From contig JAISMA010000013.1 in the NCBI GenBank assembly GCA_031276985.1, positions 1 to 7,454 of the forward strand: a DNA stretch of 7,454 bases, in the 5' to 3' direction. The number at the start of each line of letters is the position of its first letter. Position 1 is the stretch's first letter. The notes under the pieces are model-generated. The model was not told the origin of the DNA, ran no database searches, and saw only the letters and a program-made list of their open reading frames with translations. A program made the position numbers and the translations under genes. Of this stretch, positions 5,074-7,454 are shown in pieces. The DNA is from Helicobacteraceae bacterium. Its GTDB lineage: Bacteria > Campylobacterota > Campylobacteria > Campylobacterales > SZUA-545.

Positions 5074-5227
5074 AAAAACAGGCTGAAACGCTTATCGAAA
5101 TCGGTAAAATCGAATGCGGAGAACGCCATACCCGCAACTTCTTATATCATAACCCGCGACACCCGCGACAATCAACAGCGTACAAATAAGCGTAATCGCG
5201 ATCCAATCGTAATCATAAGACGAGCGT

Positions 5228-7411
5228 TTAGAAGCGGGCGATCGTAGCGCCTATGCCGCCCATATTTGCGGGCGCTTGCATAAACTCCTTCACCCGCGGA
5301 TGAGCCTTTAGCGCTTCGCGCACGACGCGGGCAAGTTTGCCGCTTCCCACGCCGTGTATGATAATCGCCTCGTCAAAGCCCGCAAGTAGCGCGTCCGATA
5401 GAAATTTATCGAGTTTTTCAAGCGCTTCCTCCGCCCTTAATCCGTGCAAATCCAGCGTAAAACTCGCCGTTTGCGGTTTTTGCGCCGTGATTTTCGTTTG
5501 AGCCTTTGGCGCGATCGCCGCGCGTTTAAGCTCGCTTAAAGGCGCGTATATCCGCCCGCTTTCGCCCTCTATAACGGCGTAATCGCCCTTGATCGACGCA
5601 ATCGCGCCGACCATTCCGATATATTTCGCGCCGTCGCCAACTTTGAAGCGCTCCGTTTCGGTCTTGATTTGCGGCGCGGCAATCGCGGTTTTTAGCGCGT
5701 TCGCGGCGTTTAGGGCGCGATGACGATCGGCTTCGTTTTCGGCGCGCGCCGCCAGCTTTGCCGCCTCGATCGCGGCGCGATATTCGCGTTCCAACTCGCC
5801 GCGCAGCTTTTCGTATTCGGCTTTTTGCGTTTCGCGTTCGGCGCTTAGCGCGTTTTTGCGGCGCGCAAGTTCCGCTTGCTCTTCGTCCAATTCGGCGATC
5901 TTTTGGCGCGTTTGGCGCTCCAACTCGCTTGACCGCTCGATGAGATCGTTTAGCCGCTCCCGATCCTCGCCATATTCGCGCTTCGCCTCGCTCACTATCG
6001 TATGCGGCACGCCGTAACGTTGCGCGGTTTCAAAGGCGTAGCTGCGCCCAATCGTCCCCCGCATAAAATCAAAAAGAGGCTTTTGCCGCGCCTCGTCGTA
6101 GAGCGCGGCGATCAACTCTACGCGGTCGTCCCGCGCCGTCAACGCCGCAAGCCGTTTATGGTGCGTAACGGCGATGATAAGCGATCCGCGCTCGCTCAAG
6201 CGCTCCAGCATAACCTTAAACAAACTCGCCGCCTCGTCGCCGTCCGTGCCAAGCTCGATCTCATCGACGCCAATCAACAGATTCTCCCTGCCAAAAAGCG
6301 CCGCGAATTGCGTCATTCGTCCCGCAAACGTGGAAATGTCGTTTTTGGCGTTTTGCGGATCGCTCAAAATCGCCTCGATACCCTTGAAACGCCCGACGAC
6401 GCTTTTATGCTCGTCAATCTTCATTGGTATTAAATGCCTCGCCATTAGCGCGGCGGAGAGCGCCGACTTTAGCAGCATGGTTTTGCCGCCCGCGTTCACG
6501 CCCGTAACGACGACGATCGGCTTGGAAAAATCGACGCAGATTGGCTTTGGATTTTTAAGCGCGGGGTGGCAAAAGTTTGACAACGCGATTTTTTTCGCGC
6601 CGCTTGACTGCAAAATCGAAAGATTTCGCGCTTTCGCAAATTCCGCCCGCGCCGCCAAAGCGTCGAAGCGATCAAACGCCGCGTTAATAAACCGCAAATG
6701 TTTCGTTTGGTCAAACAGCGAAGCGGAGTATTGGCGCTCGATTGCGGCGATTGCGTTTAGTCGCTCGTTTTCCAAATCCTCAATCGCTCGTTTAAGCTCG
6801 CTTAAAGCTCTTGGCGCGACGTAGAAAAATCCCGCTTGAGTGCGATCCATAACGCGCCCGCTTAAAACGCGGTTAAAGCCGCCGCGAAGCAGCAAAGTCT
6901 CCTCGCCATGCGCGATATGCGTCTGCCTATCGACCAGATACGGCGCGAGTTTTGAGTCGCTCGCCAAACGGGTCAGCAAACGCCCTATTTGCGTTTTTTT
7001 TTCATTGATCGCCGTTTTTAGCCGCGAAAGCTCCGCGTCGGCGACTTCGCCGTTCAGGTCAAACGCCGCCGATATGTTTTTAAGCGGTTTTTCAATTTCA
7101 ATCGCCGCGATCCACTCGCCGATTTTGCCTTGATATTCTCTAAGTTTTAGCGCCTCGAAAAAGCGGGCGATTCGCGCAAAATCGTACAATTCGTCCAATT
7201 TGGCGATTCCGCGCTTGAATAGTCTCGCAATCGCGCCGTCAAGATTTTGAACGCGCGGCGCAACGGGAATCTCAAGCGCCTTTATTTCGCTCAAAAAAAT
7301 CGCGTTTTGCCGCTCGTCGCCGTCGATTGCGAATGATTTCTCGCGCGCGAAAAAAGCGGATAACGCCGCAAAATGCTCGTCAAGATCGAGTTGTTCTATC
7401 AGCCGTTTCAT
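5228..7411 (-). CDS. mutS2: MutS2 family ATPase with C-terminal Smr domain
   Basis: MutS2 acts on branched DNA or stalled ribosomes depending on the organism. In H. pylori it suppresses recombination and contributes to oxidative-damage repair; it is not a mismatch-repair MutS. This 727-residue protein lacks the mismatch-recognition domain and has a core/clamp region (about 1-290). The ABC-type ATPase contains Walker A GVNAGGKT (304-311, Lys310), Walker B LLIGVDEIELGTDGDEA with Asp383 and Glu384, and the THHKRLA His motif. A long charged coiled coil follows (about 485-590), then a small beta domain (FKVGDGAKYIGMVGAI onward) and a C-terminal Smr domain with LDLHG (653-657) and HGVGSGK (686-692), so the putative nuclease motifs are intact. 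The ATG at 7411 lacks a good Shine-Dalgarno but forms an ATGA overlap with a frame open from upstream, suggesting translational coupling. It is convergent with the genes at 72-4460. Confidence 0.96.
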   Translation of the reverse strand: MKRLIEQLDLDEHFAALSAFFAREKSFAIDGDERQNAIFLSEIKALEIPVAPRVQNLDGAIARLFKRGIAKLDELYDFARIARFFEALKLREYQGKIGEWIAAIEIEKPLKNISAAFDLNGEVADAELSRLKTAINEKKTQIGRLLTRLASDSKLAPYLVDRQTHIAHGEETLLLRGGFNRVLSGRVMDRTQAGFFYVAPRALSELKRAIEDLENERLNAIAAIERQYSASLFDQTKHLRFINAAFDRFDALAARAEFAKARNLSILQSSGAKKIALSNFCHPALKNPKPICVDFSKPIVVVTGVNAGGKTMLLKSALSAALMARHLIPMKIDEHKSVVGRFKGIEAILSDPQNAKNDISTFAGRMTQFAALFGRENLLIGVDEIELGTDGDEAASLFKVMLERLSERGSLIIAVTHHKRLAALTARDDRVELIAALYDEARQKPLFDFMRGTIGRSYAFETAQRYGVPHTIVSEAKREYGEDRERLNDLIERSSELERQTRQKIAELDEEQAELARRKNALSAERETQKAEYEKLRGELEREYRAAIEAAKLAARAENEADRHRALNAANALKTAIAAPQIKTETERFKVGDGAKYIGMVGAIASIKGDYAVIEGESGRIYAPLSELKRAAIAPKAQTKITAQKPQTASFTLDLHGLRAEEALEKLDKFLSDALLAGFDEAIIIHGVGSGKLARVVREALKAHPRVKEFMQAPANMGGIGATIARF

Positions 7412-7454
7412 TGCGGCATATTAGCGCCTGCGCGATCAAACGCGAAACGTTGCG
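7408..7454 (-). CDS. Possible 3' end of the gene upstream of mutS2 (partial)
   Basis: On the minus strand a frame open from the window edge ends at TGA (7410-7408), overlapping the mutS2 ATG as ATGA. Only about 14 codons are visible, ending RAGANMPQ. The ATGA overlap and the poor Shine-Dalgarno before mutS2 favour a coupled upstream gene. Another frame is also open through here, so this is weak. In Campylobacter and Helicobacter the neighbours on this side are, as I recall, a small membrane-protein gene and murC. Confidence 0.3.
   Translation of the reverse strand, partial: QRFAFDRAGANMPQ

Larger units (their letters stand above)
4461..5227. other. Gene-free, repeat-rich region between convergent gene sets
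   Basis: No reading frame here has a plausible Shine-Dalgarno and sensible composition. The frames that are open (for example plus-strand 4571-4921 and 4918-5247, minus-strand 4908-5129) are rich in Arg, Ser and Pro, run across repeats and do not look like proteins. The stretch instead holds the remnant of the duplicated unit, degenerate direct repeats (4481-4640), inverted-repeat sequences (4695-4924) and, at 4943-5227, short iterations such as gaagcgcggc (4990-4999 and 5022-5031) and gtttaga (5003, 5048, 5226). No clear intrinsic terminator was found for either flanking transcription unit. Confidence 0.6.

Noticed and set aside
4918..5247. 109-codon plus-strand frame and the opposing 73-codon minus-strand frame (4908-5129)
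   Set aside because: Both overlap each other and repeat sequences, the first runs into the mutS2 3' end, and neither looks like a protein.
6002..6824. Long plus-strand frames antisense to mutS2 (6002-6433, 6174-6824)
   Set aside because: They are antisense shadows of a well-supported gene whose Walker and Smr motifs fix the coding strand.

Overview
The window looks like a chromosomal segment of a relatively GC-rich member of the Campylobacterota (Helicobacter/Campylobacter relatives). The gene order aspS, adk, ppa with mutS2 next door is, as I recall, shared with Helicobacter pylori (HP0617-HP0621 region) and partly with Campylobacter. The proteins also have features of that group: a short-LID adenylate kinase, a bacterial-type AspRS with the RDHGG signature, and a MutS2 whose Walker B region reads DEIELGTD. 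The assignment rests on recalled gene order and protein resemblance, not on a search.

Layout. Positions 72-2941 (+) carry three closely packed housekeeping genes: aspS (TTG start), adk and ppa, with gaps of 17 and 9 nt. AspRS releases AMP and pyrophosphate, and the next two genes encode the enzymes that recycle AMP (Adk) and hydrolyse pyrophosphate (Ppa). A short gap with two small hairpins follows. Positions 3013-4460 (+) hold three tandem, paralogous small membrane-protein genes. Each overlaps the next by the same 14 nt, and the unit is about 460 bp. I do not recognise this family. The genes are AT-richer and very poor in GATC compared with their neighbours, and look like a lineage-specific insertion between ppa and mutS2. 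Positions 4461-5227 contain no convincing gene. They hold the tail of the duplicated unit, degenerate short direct repeats, a MITE-like inverted-repeat element and a short near-copy of the mutS2 3' end. Positions 5228-7411 (-) encode a full-length MutS2 with ATPase, coiled-coil and Smr domains, convergent to everything upstream. Its ATG may overlap the stop of a further upstream gene cut off by the window edge.

The most unusual part is the overlapping triplicated membrane-gene array and the repeat-rich region after it. The copies share almost identical DNA blocks (start, the central WRIIGG/SKTAAFFTGLL block, and the C-terminal helix and junction) separated by divergent segments. The last copy has an extra in-frame 63-bp duplication of its final helix. 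This suggests repeated unequal recombination and/or gene conversion. No function can be assigned from sequence alone.
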